Source: Saprospiraceae bacterium
Lineage (GTDB): Bacteria > Bacteroidota > Bacteroidia > Chitinophagales > Saprospiraceae
DNA: 64,000 nucleotides
Assembly (NCBI GenBank): GCA_016714785.1
Contig: JADKCC010000002.1
Location: 248,001-312,000 of the forward strand
Reading direction: 5' to 3'
Every line of letters starts with the position of its first letter. Within the stretch, counting starts at the first letter, position 1. Of this stretch, positions 34,756 to 43,986 are shown piece by piece. A program made the translations under genes and the position numbers. The notes beneath the pieces are model-generated. The model worked only from the letters and a program-made list of their open reading frames with translations. It was not told the DNA's origin and searched no databases.

Positions 34756-37071
34756 TCACTCTCTACCCAAAATCTCAAAAAGCACTTGGTCTCGATTGCC
34801 TTTTTGGTCGGTGATGGTCAGTGTATGCATACCCTTTCCGACTTTCAGCAATATATCATGTGGCGTAGATACTGTGGCTCTGACAAATTGATCATCCAAA
34901 AACCAAAATAGCTTAGCGTCTTTGTCTCGATGGTAGGCCTTTACGACCAGCTCATTTTGCTGATCAATCTGCTCTTTGGGCAAAAAGATTTTTAAATCAT
35001 CTTGTGGATAAATGATTTTGCAAGCAGCGGAAATCTGTGGAAGGCAATCTGCATCGTAGAGCGGTATGCCTTTATACTCTCGATGTGCTTCTCGATAGTA
35101 ATATTCCATGTAGGATGGAAGAACAAATATTGTATCTTTATAGGCCAATGCTTGTGCACAGTTTTCTGCAATAGCCAGGCCTTTTTCATTAAACATGACT
35201 TCTTGATGATAGTTACACGGCTGATATTTGAATGAAGTAAATTCTACTGTCAGTTTTTGCCTTTTTTTACACAATGGACCAGCTAGTTTTCCAGATTCTG
35301 TACAGATAGAAATAATCTCCTTTTTGCTATAGATCGGCGGCTTAGCAAACCATTGATTTTCTGGCAATACATTAAACAATTTAAACATCACAGGTGCCGC
35401 TTTGGTAATACCTGTCAAATCATATCTTCCTTCTCCACCTTCATTCCCTATCCACACACCTACCATATATTTACCATTAAAACCTAAAGCCCATGCATCT
35501 TTGTGCCCATAGGATGTACCCGTTTTCCAAGCTATTTTGTAGTCTGTACCGTAATATTCCCACGATTTTTCTTCTCGAGGTCGCGTCAGATCGGACATCG
35601 CTTTTACAAGGTGATCCATAGCTGCTGCCGAAAACTTAAATGAGTTTTTACTATTTGGTACGGACGAAGTAGAGAGACACTGCACATCGCTAAATGGATC
35701 TGAATGGTCACTATAATTCTGTGCAAACCCTTTATAAACTCTACACATATCCCATAGAGATGACTCTCCACCACCTAGTATGATGCTCAGTCCATAGTGT
35801 TCTGGACCTTTATTGAGGTAAGCAATATTTAGCCTTTTGATGAGATCATAAAAACTCTGAAGCCCGACCGTATTGAGCACTCTTACCGCTGGCACATTGA
35901 GTGATTGGATGAGCATATCTTCAAATGGGACAGCTCCTCGATATTTTTTATCAAAATTTTCTGGTTGGAAATCTCCTATCGATGTGGGAATGTCTGCAAT
36001 CATTTCATTGGGAAGCATTTGATTTGTCTCCAATGTGTGGGCATACAACAATGGCTTGAGTAAACTGCCATAACTCCTAGGTGCTTGCACTACATCTACA
36101 TAAGAAAATTTACCATCTGCATTTTTTACATTGCCTTGATATGCTACGAGTTGATTGGTCTGTATATCTACGACGATGGCTGCTAGATTTCTTATATCGT
36201 CCACTTTTAAGAATGTAGATTCCCGCTCTAACAAATCTTGTATTTTCACTTGAAGATCATAAGGAATTGTGCTGCGAAATATATTCTGTTCAGGATATTT
36301 TTTAGCCAAAAAGAGTAAGGCATGATAAGCAAACTGAGGAATGGCTTTGGCCTCCACTGGTAGATCTTCATCTATAAAAAGAGCCAATTCAGAACCATCA
36401 AAGTAACCTTTGCGATGTAGCTTTTTTAATAAAAAATCTCGTTTAGCTTTAAGAGCAGCTCTGTTTTTGGTAAGATTGGCTGATGATGGACCGTTTGGCA
36501 TGACTGCGAGCAAAGCATATTCTGACCACGAAAGTTTCTCGATGGACCGTTCGAAATACCTAAGGGCGGCAGCTTTGATGCCAATCGTATTGCCTCCAAA
36601 AGGTGCTATTTCACACCATTCGCGCAAGATGATTTTATCTCTTGTGAGCAGACTGTATTTTACTGCACCAAATGTTTCTTTGATTTTGTTGTACCAATTT
36701 CTTGTAGCGTGCCTGTTTTTCATACGCATCACCTGCATAGCTAGGGTACTTGCGCCTCGTTTGGTTTTGCCAGCTTTGATATTAGCATACCATGCTTTTG
36801 CGGCAGCGATGGGATTGACTCCGGGATGATAAGCCATGTACTCATCTTCGTAAGTAATGATGCATTTGGCAAGTTGATCGGGAATATCTTCATCCATTGG
36901 AAAACACCATTGTTGCTGCTCTGAAATAGTGGCAGCAAGCAAAATCCCTTCTTTACTATACAATACTTTACTATATGCCGGTTTACTATTGGGTAATGGC
37001 ATGAGAGCCCATAGTAGTAATGTGATGAAACTAAAACTAAGTAAGTATTTATTAGGTCTTGTTATCTTCAA
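34756..37071 (-). CDS. pbpC: Penicillin-binding protein 1C
   Basis: 771 residues, one N-terminal membrane anchor (LLSFSFITLLLWALMPL). The glycosyltransferase domain has the catalytic Glu75 in TYEDEYMAYHPG and KRGASTLAMQVMRM. The transpeptidase domain has S336 in SYGSLLKP (SxxK with K339), SLN at 390-392 and KTGTS at 516-520. A C-terminal BiPBP_C-like beta domain ends the protein. PBP1C makes and cross-links peptidoglycan. The gene pair pbpC with a bacterial alpha-2-macroglobulin is known from many Gram-negative genomes, and both occur here on one strand, separated by a higBA-type module. Confidence 0.92.
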   Translation of the reverse strand: MKITRPNKYLLSFSFITLLLWALMPLPNSKPAYSKVLYSKEGILLAATISEQQQWCFPMDEDIPDQLAKCIITYEDEYMAYHPGVNPIAAAKAWYANIKAGKTKRGASTLAMQVMRMKNRHATRNWYNKIKETFGAVKYSLLTRDKIILREWCEIAPFGGNTIGIKAAALRYFERSIEKLSWSEYALLAVMPNGPSSANLTKNRAALKAKRDFLLKKLHRKGYFDGSELALFIDEDLPVEAKAIPQFAYHALLFLAKKYPEQNIFRSTIPYDLQVKIQDLLERESTFLKVDDIRNLAAIVVDIQTNQLVAYQGNVKNADGKFSYVDVVQAPRSYGSLLKPLLYAHTLETNQMLPNEMIADIPTSIGDFQPENFDKKYRGAVPFEDMLIQSLNVPAVRVLNTVGLQSFYDLIKRLNIAYLNKGPEHYGLSIILGGGESSLWDMCRVYKGFAQNYSDHSDPFSDVQCLSTSSVPNSKNSFKFSAAAMDHLVKAMSDLTRPREEKSWEYYGTDYKIAWKTGTSYGHKDAWALGFNGKYMVGVWIGNEGGEGRYDLTGITKAAPVMFKLFNVLPENQWFAKPPIYSKKEIISICTESGKLAGPLCKKRQKLTVEFTSFKYQPCNYHQEVMFNEKGLAIAENCAQALAYKDTIFVLPSYMEYYYREAHREYKGIPLYDADCLPQISAACKIIYPQDDLKIFLPKEQIDQQNELVVKAYHRDKDAKLFWFLDDQFVRATVSTPHDILLKVGKGMHTLTITDQKGNRDQVLFEILGRE

Positions 37072-37169
37072 ATTCTATTTCTCTCTTTTATCATAACAGA
37101 TCTTATTTTATCCAATTGCTTACTTTACATACAATATAGTATTTTTTCACTCATACCAATATTAAAATT

Positions 37170-37535
37170 TTACGATAGTAATATTTCAGCTGAGATACCT
37201 AGCTCTTTGTGTAGTTTTCTAGCAATATTTAATGTTAGTGGCTTTCGTCTATTTAAGATGTTAGATATATATCCTTTACTACCAATAATATTCATTAAGT
37301 CCTTATCTTTATATCCTTTCTCAATCATTTTATGCTTTATAGCATCAATTGGGTCGACCTTCGGAATAGGAAAATTTTTATCCTCATAGTCTTTAATTAA
37401 TAACAACATAACTTCTAACACTTCGCCTTCCTTAGTATCTTTTTTTACATTTTCATTTAATTTGTCATCTATCCAAGACAAACATTTTTCATACTCAATA
37501 TCACTAGTTATGGGTTTTAAATCTATACTTTTCAT
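37170..37535 (-). CDS. higA: HigA-type antitoxin
   Basis: 121 residues. An N-terminal linker (MKSIDLKPITSDIEYEKCL) is followed by an XRE-type helix-turn-helix, KDKDLMNIIGSKGYISNILN, ending in LTLNIARKLHKELGISAEIL, typical of HigA antitoxins that bind their own operator and the toxin. It starts 5 bp after the toxin gene stop, as in toxin-first higBA operons. Autoregulation of the pair is expected from the family. Not part of the neighbouring pbpC/alpha-2-macroglobulin function, so likely a mobile insertion. Confidence 0.85.
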   Translation of the reverse strand: MKSIDLKPITSDIEYEKCLSWIDDKLNENVKKDTKEGEVLEVMLLLIKDYEDKNFPIPKVDPIDAIKHKMIEKGYKDKDLMNIIGSKGYISNILNRRKPLTLNIARKLHKELGISAEILLS

Positions 37536-37540
37536 TAACT

Positions 37541-37849
37541 CTATTTTTTAAATTCTACTTTTTTAGCATTTATTTTATCATACTCAGTGTGAGTGCCAAA
37601 CCACTTTATTTGAATAGTTTTATAATCAAAAAGTATTCTGACTATTAGTCTATAATGGTTTCCTAAAATATTAAAAACAACTCTGTCGTCTCCAATAATA
37701 CTTGCACTAGGTACAATCATTTTTAATTCATTAAAATTATTTATGTCTAATTTTAAAAACTCCCAATACCAGTAAAATAAAGCACTTGCTGCTTCCGGAT
37801 ACATTTCTGCATATTTTAAAAGAGTTTTTCTTGCTATTATGTTAAACAT
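37541..37849 (-). CDS. higB: HigB-type toxin (mRNA interferase)
   Basis: 102 residues of the RelE-superfamily HigB_toxin group. The characteristic pieces are MFNIIARKTLLKYAEMYP, then NILGNHYRLIVRILFDYKT and IQIKWFGTHTEYDKIN. These form the beta sheet, with the usual YRLIVxIxF core and the C-terminal GTHxEYD motif. HigB cleaves mRNA at the ribosome and is held inactive by HigA. Its ATG lies about 35 bp after the alpha-2-macroglobulin stop. No promoter of its own was recognised. Confidence 0.88.
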   Translation of the reverse strand: MFNIIARKTLLKYAEMYPEAASALFYWYWEFLKLDINNFNELKMIVPSASIIGDDRVVFNILGNHYRLIVRILFDYKTIQIKWFGTHTEYDKINAKKVEFKK

Positions 37850-37883
37850 TTATTTTATCATTATGTTTTCTAATAGGAAACAT

Positions 37884-40800
37884 TTACTTTATAACCACAG
37901 TTCTCTTTGTATCAGTCCTAGCATATATTGTACCCTTGTACATGTGCTCGCAACTCACGAATGGCATATAAAAATCTCCAGTAAAAGCTGCTTTTGCCTT
38001 GAAAGAATAATTTTGATTGCTTCTGGGTCTTAGACTGAAAAAGGTATAGACTCTATCGTCTTTAAAGTCCTGATAATTAAAATACTCTCCAGTTTTAGTC
38101 TTGGATGTTTCATAAAGTCGAGGATTGATCAATTCCCAACCTGCTGGCATCTTGAGATTTAAAGCTAGGTCATTAATCTCAATAGCAGAAGGATTACTTA
38201 CTGTGACATTAATGATGATATCGTCTCCTATACTTACTCCTGATATGCCCGATTGTTTTTTCGTGGCATTGTAATAATCTACTTTTATCCCTAAATTACT
38301 TGATTCGCCTGCTTTACTTAGGTTATTGTCTATATATCTGTCTGTTTGATAGACATAAAGTTTGCCTTTCCCTTTGTTTTGAATGGTGATAGGTTTGCCC
38401 AATGATGATTTATCTATGGTGATGATTTTGGGTTCGTAAGCTGAGTGTTGATAAGTCTTTGTACCACCAGAAAGTCCTGAAATGGTGTAATCCACTTTGC
38501 CAACCATATTGAGAGATTGACCAAAATACTTGTATGCTGCTATGAATGCAAATCCCTTGGTTTGTGTACTAGTCCATGACATTTTATTCAGCACTTCCAC
38601 CATTTGATCATAATAGCTTTCCAACTTCTTTTTTTCGGTATCCATATAGCTCAATACTTCTACTATGATCGCCCAATCTCTGCCTTGGTCTCCGAAGGTG
38701 TCGTAACTTCTGTTTTCGTTATAATTGACTTGTAAGGATTCAGCTTTGGCCACATATTCCTTGGCTTTACTATCATATCCACTGAGCTGAAAACTTCCTG
38801 CTATTAGCCACCAAGTGAGTGGATTTTTTGATTGGTTGGACGATACGAATCTATTCATGGCTGATTTTGCTGGTTTCCCACCTTTTGCCAATACAAATAA
38901 TCTGAAGGCTTGTGCGATGCTCTCAGATTCATACGTATATTCATTGCTAGCTTCTGTAAATGCCCAATTATTGGCAGTAGTTACATGTGCACTCAACCAT
39001 CTATCTAACATCTCAGATTTATTGGTCAGGTAGTTGAGTCTCTTCATTTCTACTAAAAAATTGCCAGCATAGATATCAGACCAAGCATGATAATATGTTC
39101 CATCCCAATAATTGAACTTACCTGTAGCTTGTTGGTATCTAGAGATTTTATTTATGGACGCTTGTAGATTTTCCATCCGGATTTTATTCTCTTTAGGATC
39201 TAGAGATATCACTTTATCTAGATATAGCTGTCCGAAACCTGCCGAAGTGGTCTGTTCCAAACAACCATAAGGATAATCAATCAAATCTTCAGCATATTGA
39301 GTAAAATTAGGAACTTTAAGCCCACTCACCATGATCTTTGAAGTAAATACTTCTTGATATCCTTTGGCTCTTACTGTATAATTGATTTTTTGTAATGGAT
39401 CTATGATATTTTTTGTGATGGATGACTCATACGAATTCGGATAATTGATTAGAATGTCTGTGATTTCCTTCATGCTTTTGCCTCCGCCACTTATACCCAT
39501 CTCTACGCTCAGTTTTCCTGTTTTGTTTTGTACTTCGATATCATAAATATGAGAAAGCTGATTTTTACCATTAAATGTCAATGCTTTGGTTGCTGCCAAA
39601 CCTTTTACCATACTCCAATCTGCTTTGGCTGTAAGATTTGCTGAAGAAATAGCCGCATCGTCTCTCAATATGGTAACAGGAAGTTGTAATTTATCACTTA
39701 CATTGAGCGTCCTAGGAAACTGTGATTGCACCATCAATGGGTTTTTGATAGGTATGAATTTTTCTAATTTTCCAAAATTATTTTCATTACAAGCTACCAC
39801 CATCAATCTGACTTTACCGATGTAATTCGGAATGTGGATAGTATGTGTATTTTTGCCACCTTTAGCTATTTTAAATGGTCCTTGATGGATGGCTAAAGGC
39901 TTGAATCGATTGATTTCAGCAATGGCATCTGGATTGTAAGCATCATCACCACCTATGGATATTATTCCCGCAAATTTTCCTTTGAAGTATGCGATTAAGT
40001 ATTTATAAATATCCCAAGTTTTGACCAAAAGTGGAAACTTGCCATTAAAATGTTTAGCAGGATCAGGTGTGCTAAATCCAGTAAGGTTGAGTAAGCCTTC
40101 ATCTACTAGCGCCAATGTATATTCCATAGACCTACCTTCACTTTCGGAAACAGTAAACGAGTAAGTTTTATTGGACTCCATTCTGTCGGGAATGGTCGCT
40201 ACTGGTTTGAGTTCGCTATGGCTTCCATCCATTTTAATATGCTTGATGCCATACATTCTTAATGGTAGGTCATTGTTTTCATTTTTGTAGGGCTGCATGA
40301 TAGTGACATGAATATATACATTTGGTGCCCAATTTTGATCAGATGTCAGTGTAATGACATTATTTGATTTACCTAGATTGTGCCATGATTGTGTGATGAC
40401 CCTATTGCCTCTTTCTATACTGATGAGTGCTTTGGCTCCATCCATATCTGGTAACATTACTTTTATTGGGTCATTGGTTTTGTAAGCATCCTTGTCCGTC
40501 TGAAACTCTACGATGTATGGTTGTGATCCAGGGATACTTTCTAGACCATCGTACACAGTAAAATATACTTGAGTCGTATGTCCTGACGCTTCGTCAGTCA
40601 TTGTCAGTTTGTAAGCACCTTTGCCTAGTTTACCTTTGGGAAATGTTATTTTTCCTTTTCCTGTAATATTGATATTGCCAATACCTTGTGGCACATCCTC
40701 CCAGTAATCTGCATTGACAAAGTTACCTGATGATCTTAGTCTGTACTTATCCACCCACCAAGATGAAATATGCTGACGTAAGATATAGGATATTGAATTA

Positions 40801-43412
40801 CTTGTGTTTTTCAACTTACCTTTATTAGTGAGGTTGACGATAGAGACGTCTACATTTTCTGCAAATGTAAAATTTCCGTTCCATCCAGTACCTTCTTTCT
40901 TCTTGGCACCTATATAAGACTCAAATGGTGATACAATGATTGATTTTCCTTCTTTATTGGTCCCTCCACCTGGCAAAATAGTCTCTGTTTCTATGGAAAC
41001 ATTGATCGGACTATTGAATGATTTTAGCTCTTGATTGCCGTTAAACGAAGCCGATCCTTTTTCATTGGTCACCACATCCATGATATCAAAATTATTGTCC
41101 TGATTTGTATTGTCCATGACATCAAAACTGAAATCTTTATATTCTGAAAATGGTTGTGCCAATTTTCTACCACGAGCAGTCGCCTTGATTTTAGCTTTGC
41201 CTATCTCAAACCCTGTAAGATATTTGGCTTGTACCGAACCTGAAATGTGGTCGCTATAAATCGTTTTATCAGATAAATTCTGAAATGTGTAAATAACTTC
41301 GGCTGTATTGGGCTTGATGGTTTCGACACGTATGTTTTTACGTATTGACTTAGGGCCTATCTGAAACATGCATCGATAGTTACCTGTTTTGGCATTGGAT
41401 GGTGTGGACAATCTAAAGCTGTAAATTTGCTTATTCTTTAAGTTGATGGTTTGGACTTGCTCATCGATGATCATATTGTCCACATTGTAAAAAGTCATAA
41501 CCAAAGGCATACCATCAGGCAAGTCGGAGTCTGCTTTATTGACCATCAAATCTACATATATGCTATCACCAGGTCTCCATACATCACGATCAGTATAAGC
41601 AAAAAATTCAGTATCTGTTTCCGATCTTTCGCCAGATATATCAAACTCTGTGAGTGCATTACTCTCGTTAGGATCAAGGGCGAGATAGGTAATTTGTTTG
41701 CCTTTTTCTACCTTAAGTACTGCTGCGTCATCTCTTATATTTTCAAATTTTGCAAAACCGTCAGACGAAGTGCGTTGTGAAGTGATTTTTTCTGCTTGAA
41801 GATTGTAAAGAGTTACCTCGGCATCACCCACATTGCTCAAATCCATTAATTTGGTCAAAGCGATATGATAACTTTTTCCTGCTTTTTTTGCAATAACCGA
41901 ATAATCAGAGCAAATAAATAGTTTATGAGTTGGTTGTTTATTGATGTAGTAGGCAAGTTTGCATGGGTTGTTGTTTTCTTGCCAGTTGTAATCTTCGTAG
42001 TACTCATAGTAGTCGTTGTAGTAATTATCTCTGATGGTAAAGTAATCGTTAGTAGGAATTTTACTATTTACCTTATACTTTTTTAATTCCTTTTTACAGC
42101 TAAGCGTAGTGTTTTCTGGACCAAACTCCATACTAATATGGTAAATACTCCCTGGATTTTTTTGGATACGAGCAGATAGATCTATACCGTGTACAGTCCA
42201 ACCTTCATTGTCCCGAATGCCTTGGTTCAAAGGGACTATTTGATCATATACTGGTTTTCCATACATACGTAGATTGTAATAATCGGCATAAGCCAATGAT
42301 TGCCAAGCTAAGTAATGCATGACGTTTTCTTGTTTGATTTCGATGACTACGACTCTAAGTTTTTCTAGAGCCCTAGTTTTGATTGGAATCTTAAAATCTC
42401 CCTCCGATGGAAAATAATTACCATCACTCACAAACTGAACATCAGGGCTATCGACCTGAAGATTGATATCAAAACTATGATCTGTCAAAAGGGTTTTGCC
42501 TTCATTGGATCTGATGCTTTTATCTATATTAATTTTTACAACATTTTGGTCTCTGACATCTCCTAAGAATACAGTTAATACGTTATTTTTGACAGTATAT
42601 GATGCATTTTCGTTTTGGACCTTGAGCAATCCTGTTAGGTCCATTTGTTTATTCAACTTCTGAGAAAAATAGATATTAAATGTCTTCTCTTCCGTATTGT
42701 GATGGGTATATACAATGTCAAAATCCTTAGTATTCAAATCGAACATTGTTACATTACCTTTGACATCGCAACCTATATTTTGACCAGAATAGGCGATAGA
42801 CGATTCTTTTTTGATACCTTTAGAAAATCTAAATTCTAACTCATAATCTGTAGGACTTTGTTCTATCACTGCAATAGAAGACGCATCAGAAGTAAAACAA
42901 GATTTGAGTTTTTCTGCATCTACTTTATCCGCCGTTTTTACGCCTACCATCATAGAGATTGATTCATCATCATTGATGAGTAATCCTTCTCGCTCTACTT
43001 TTATATCTTGGGCAAAGGTCTTTATTTGATATTCTATATTTTTATCAAACCTTTTGCTATCCAATGATTTAAGGTCAATATTGACGGTATATGTTGCATC
43101 AGGTTTTAAAGGTTCATTGGGCGTAAAAGCAATGACTGTATTATTGGAAATAGTTACCTTCCCTGGCGTTGATGGGCTGAGTGTGATGATTCTTTGAAGA
43201 TTATCATCACTTACATTATTGGCCAAAGGCTCTTTCAACACATATTTCAGATCGTCGCTTGTCGATATGACACCCACTGTAGCAGCCATAAAATATTCAT
43301 CCAATAATTCTTGATCTTTGGCCACATCGAGGAGCGAAGATTCATCTTTTTTTGATTTACAAGAATAGGTAAATAGTAGTGATGCGAGGATAAGAAACAA
43401 AAGGTTTTTCAT
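37884..43412 (-). CDS. Bacterial alpha-2-macroglobulin family lipoprotein
   Basis: About 1842 residues from the ATG at 43412, giving MKNLLFLILASLLFTYSC with Cys18 as the lipobox cysteine; the frame is open further up, but a TATCTTTG box lies at 43440-43447. MG-type and Ig-like repeats fill the first half, including EYQI and YTDRDVWRPGDSIYVDL (MG2-like). The thioester motif GCLEQ (PYGCLEQTTS) is intact at about residue 1380, followed by the alpha/alpha-toroid complement-like region. These proteins trap foreign proteases in the periplasm and protect the cell wall synthesis machinery. The pbpC association supports this role. Confidence 0.9.
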   Translation of the reverse strand: MKNLLFLILASLLFTYSCKSKKDESSLLDVAKDQELLDEYFMAATVGVISTSDDLKYVLKEPLANNVSDDNLQRIITLSPSTPGKVTISNNTVIAFTPNEPLKPDATYTVNIDLKSLDSKRFDKNIEYQIKTFAQDIKVEREGLLINDDESISMMVGVKTADKVDAEKLKSCFTSDASSIAVIEQSPTDYELEFRFSKGIKKESSIAYSGQNIGCDVKGNVTMFDLNTKDFDIVYTHHNTEEKTFNIYFSQKLNKQMDLTGLLKVQNENASYTVKNNVLTVFLGDVRDQNVVKINIDKSIRSNEGKTLLTDHSFDINLQVDSPDVQFVSDGNYFPSEGDFKIPIKTRALEKLRVVVIEIKQENVMHYLAWQSLAYADYYNLRMYGKPVYDQIVPLNQGIRDNEGWTVHGIDLSARIQKNPGSIYHISMEFGPENTTLSCKKELKKYKVNSKIPTNDYFTIRDNYYNDYYEYYEDYNWQENNNPCKLAYYINKQPTHKLFICSDYSVIAKKAGKSYHIALTKLMDLSNVGDAEVTLYNLQAEKITSQRTSSDGFAKFENIRDDAAVLKVEKGKQITYLALDPNESNALTEFDISGERSETDTEFFAYTDRDVWRPGDSIYVDLMVNKADSDLPDGMPLVMTFYNVDNMIIDEQVQTINLKNKQIYSFRLSTPSNAKTGNYRCMFQIGPKSIRKNIRVETIKPNTAEVIYTFQNLSDKTIYSDHISGSVQAKYLTGFEIGKAKIKATARGRKLAQPFSEYKDFSFDVMDNTNQDNNFDIMDVVTNEKGSASFNGNQELKSFNSPINVSIETETILPGGGTNKEGKSIIVSPFESYIGAKKKEGTGWNGNFTFAENVDVSIVNLTNKGKLKNTSNSISYILRQHISSWWVDKYRLRSSGNFVNADYWEDVPQGIGNINITGKGKITFPKGKLGKGAYKLTMTDEASGHTTQVYFTVYDGLESIPGSQPYIVEFQTDKDAYKTNDPIKVMLPDMDGAKALISIERGNRVITQSWHNLGKSNNVITLTSDQNWAPNVYIHVTIMQPYKNENNDLPLRMYGIKHIKMDGSHSELKPVATIPDRMESNKTYSFTVSESEGRSMEYTLALVDEGLLNLTGFSTPDPAKHFNGKFPLLVKTWDIYKYLIAYFKGKFAGIISIGGDDAYNPDAIAEINRFKPLAIHQGPFKIAKGGKNTHTIHIPNYIGKVRLMVVACNENNFGKLEKFIPIKNPLMVQSQFPRTLNVSDKLQLPVTILRDDAAISSANLTAKADWSMVKGLAATKALTFNGKNQLSHIYDIEVQNKTGKLSVEMGISGGGKSMKEITDILINYPNSYESSITKNIIDPLQKINYTVRAKGYQEVFTSKIMVSGLKVPNFTQYAEDLIDYPYGCLEQTTSAGFGQLYLDKVISLDPKENKIRMENLQASINKISRYQQATGKFNYWDGTYYHAWSDIYAGNFLVEMKRLNYLTNKSEMLDRWLSAHVTTANNWAFTEASNEYTYESESIAQAFRLFVLAKGGKPAKSAMNRFVSSNQSKNPLTWWLIAGSFQLSGYDSKAKEYVAKAESLQVNYNENRSYDTFGDQGRDWAIIVEVLSYMDTEKKKLESYYDQMVEVLNKMSWTSTQTKGFAFIAAYKYFGQSLNMVGKVDYTISGLSGGTKTYQHSAYEPKIITIDKSSLGKPITIQNKGKGKLYVYQTDRYIDNNLSKAGESSNLGIKVDYYNATKKQSGISGVSIGDDIIINVTVSNPSAIEINDLALNLKMPAGWELINPRLYETSKTKTGEYFNYQDFKDDRVYTFFSLRPRSNQNYSFKAKAAFTGDFYMPFVSCEHMYKGTIYARTDTKRTVVIK

Positions 43413-43439
43413 ATCGAAGGTTTTGATTGGTTTGTACAT

Positions 43440-43447
43440 CAAAGATA
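43440..43447 (-). promoter_or_regulatory. Possible -7 promoter box of the alpha-2-macroglobulin gene
   Basis: The minus strand reads TATCTTTG, an exact TAnnTTTG match, about 28 bases upstream of the ATG at 43412, which supports that start. The -33 region was not convincing. Confidence 0.42.
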
Positions 43448-43644
43448 ACGCAAAATATGTGATACCATGTATAAAAATAGCAATTGGAGATAGATTTTTT
43501 AATAAATATTAAAATTTGAAAGAAATGCGATCTAGCATTTCTAAAGTACCCTATGGTCTAGTTAAACATATCAAAAAAGTCAGCAAAATTAGTAACTAAA
43601 ACAAAGCAATTATTAGACACTAAAGTTTTTCTAACTTTTTTGAA

Positions 43645-43986
43645 CTATCTTGGTACAAAAATAAACTGAGCTCCCAATTCACTTAATACAAAAAGACATA
43701 AATATAGTTCTGGGTCTTTGTAGGTAGTTATAAATTCTTGCGCTTTGTCATGAAAGATAATTTCTTTTGTCACGAACTCTTCTAGTGTTGAAGCATTGAC
43801 AGACCAGCGAAATTTGGTTCCAGCATCTATGAGCGGTACACCCATCTCCAGTTCTTGCTGGTGGACCACAAAAATTGGATATTTTGAAACATGCTCATCC
43901 AGTATTACATCTGAAGCCTGAGATAATATCTTCTTATAGGGTATCAACTGTTTTTCAAGTTCTAGAAATCTGTCTATTTGGCTCAT
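43645..43986 (-). CDS. Hypothetical protein, translationally coupled to rlmD
   Basis: 113 residues, no signal peptide or membrane helix. Sequence features: an N-terminal helix QIDRFLELEKQLIPYKKILS, then IFVVHQQELEMGVPLIDAGT, and a compact beta/alpha C-terminus ending FIFVPR. No family was recognised. Its ATG overlaps the rlmD stop in an ATGA overlap of 4 bp, so it is translated with rlmD. The context suggests a role connected with translation or with an unrelated housekeeping function, but nothing more can be said. Confidence 0.7.
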   Translation of the reverse strand: MSQIDRFLELEKQLIPYKKILSQASDVILDEHVSKYPIFVVHQQELEMGVPLIDAGTKFRWSVNASTLEEFVTKEIIFHDKAQEFITTYKDPELYLCLFVLSELGAQFIFVPR

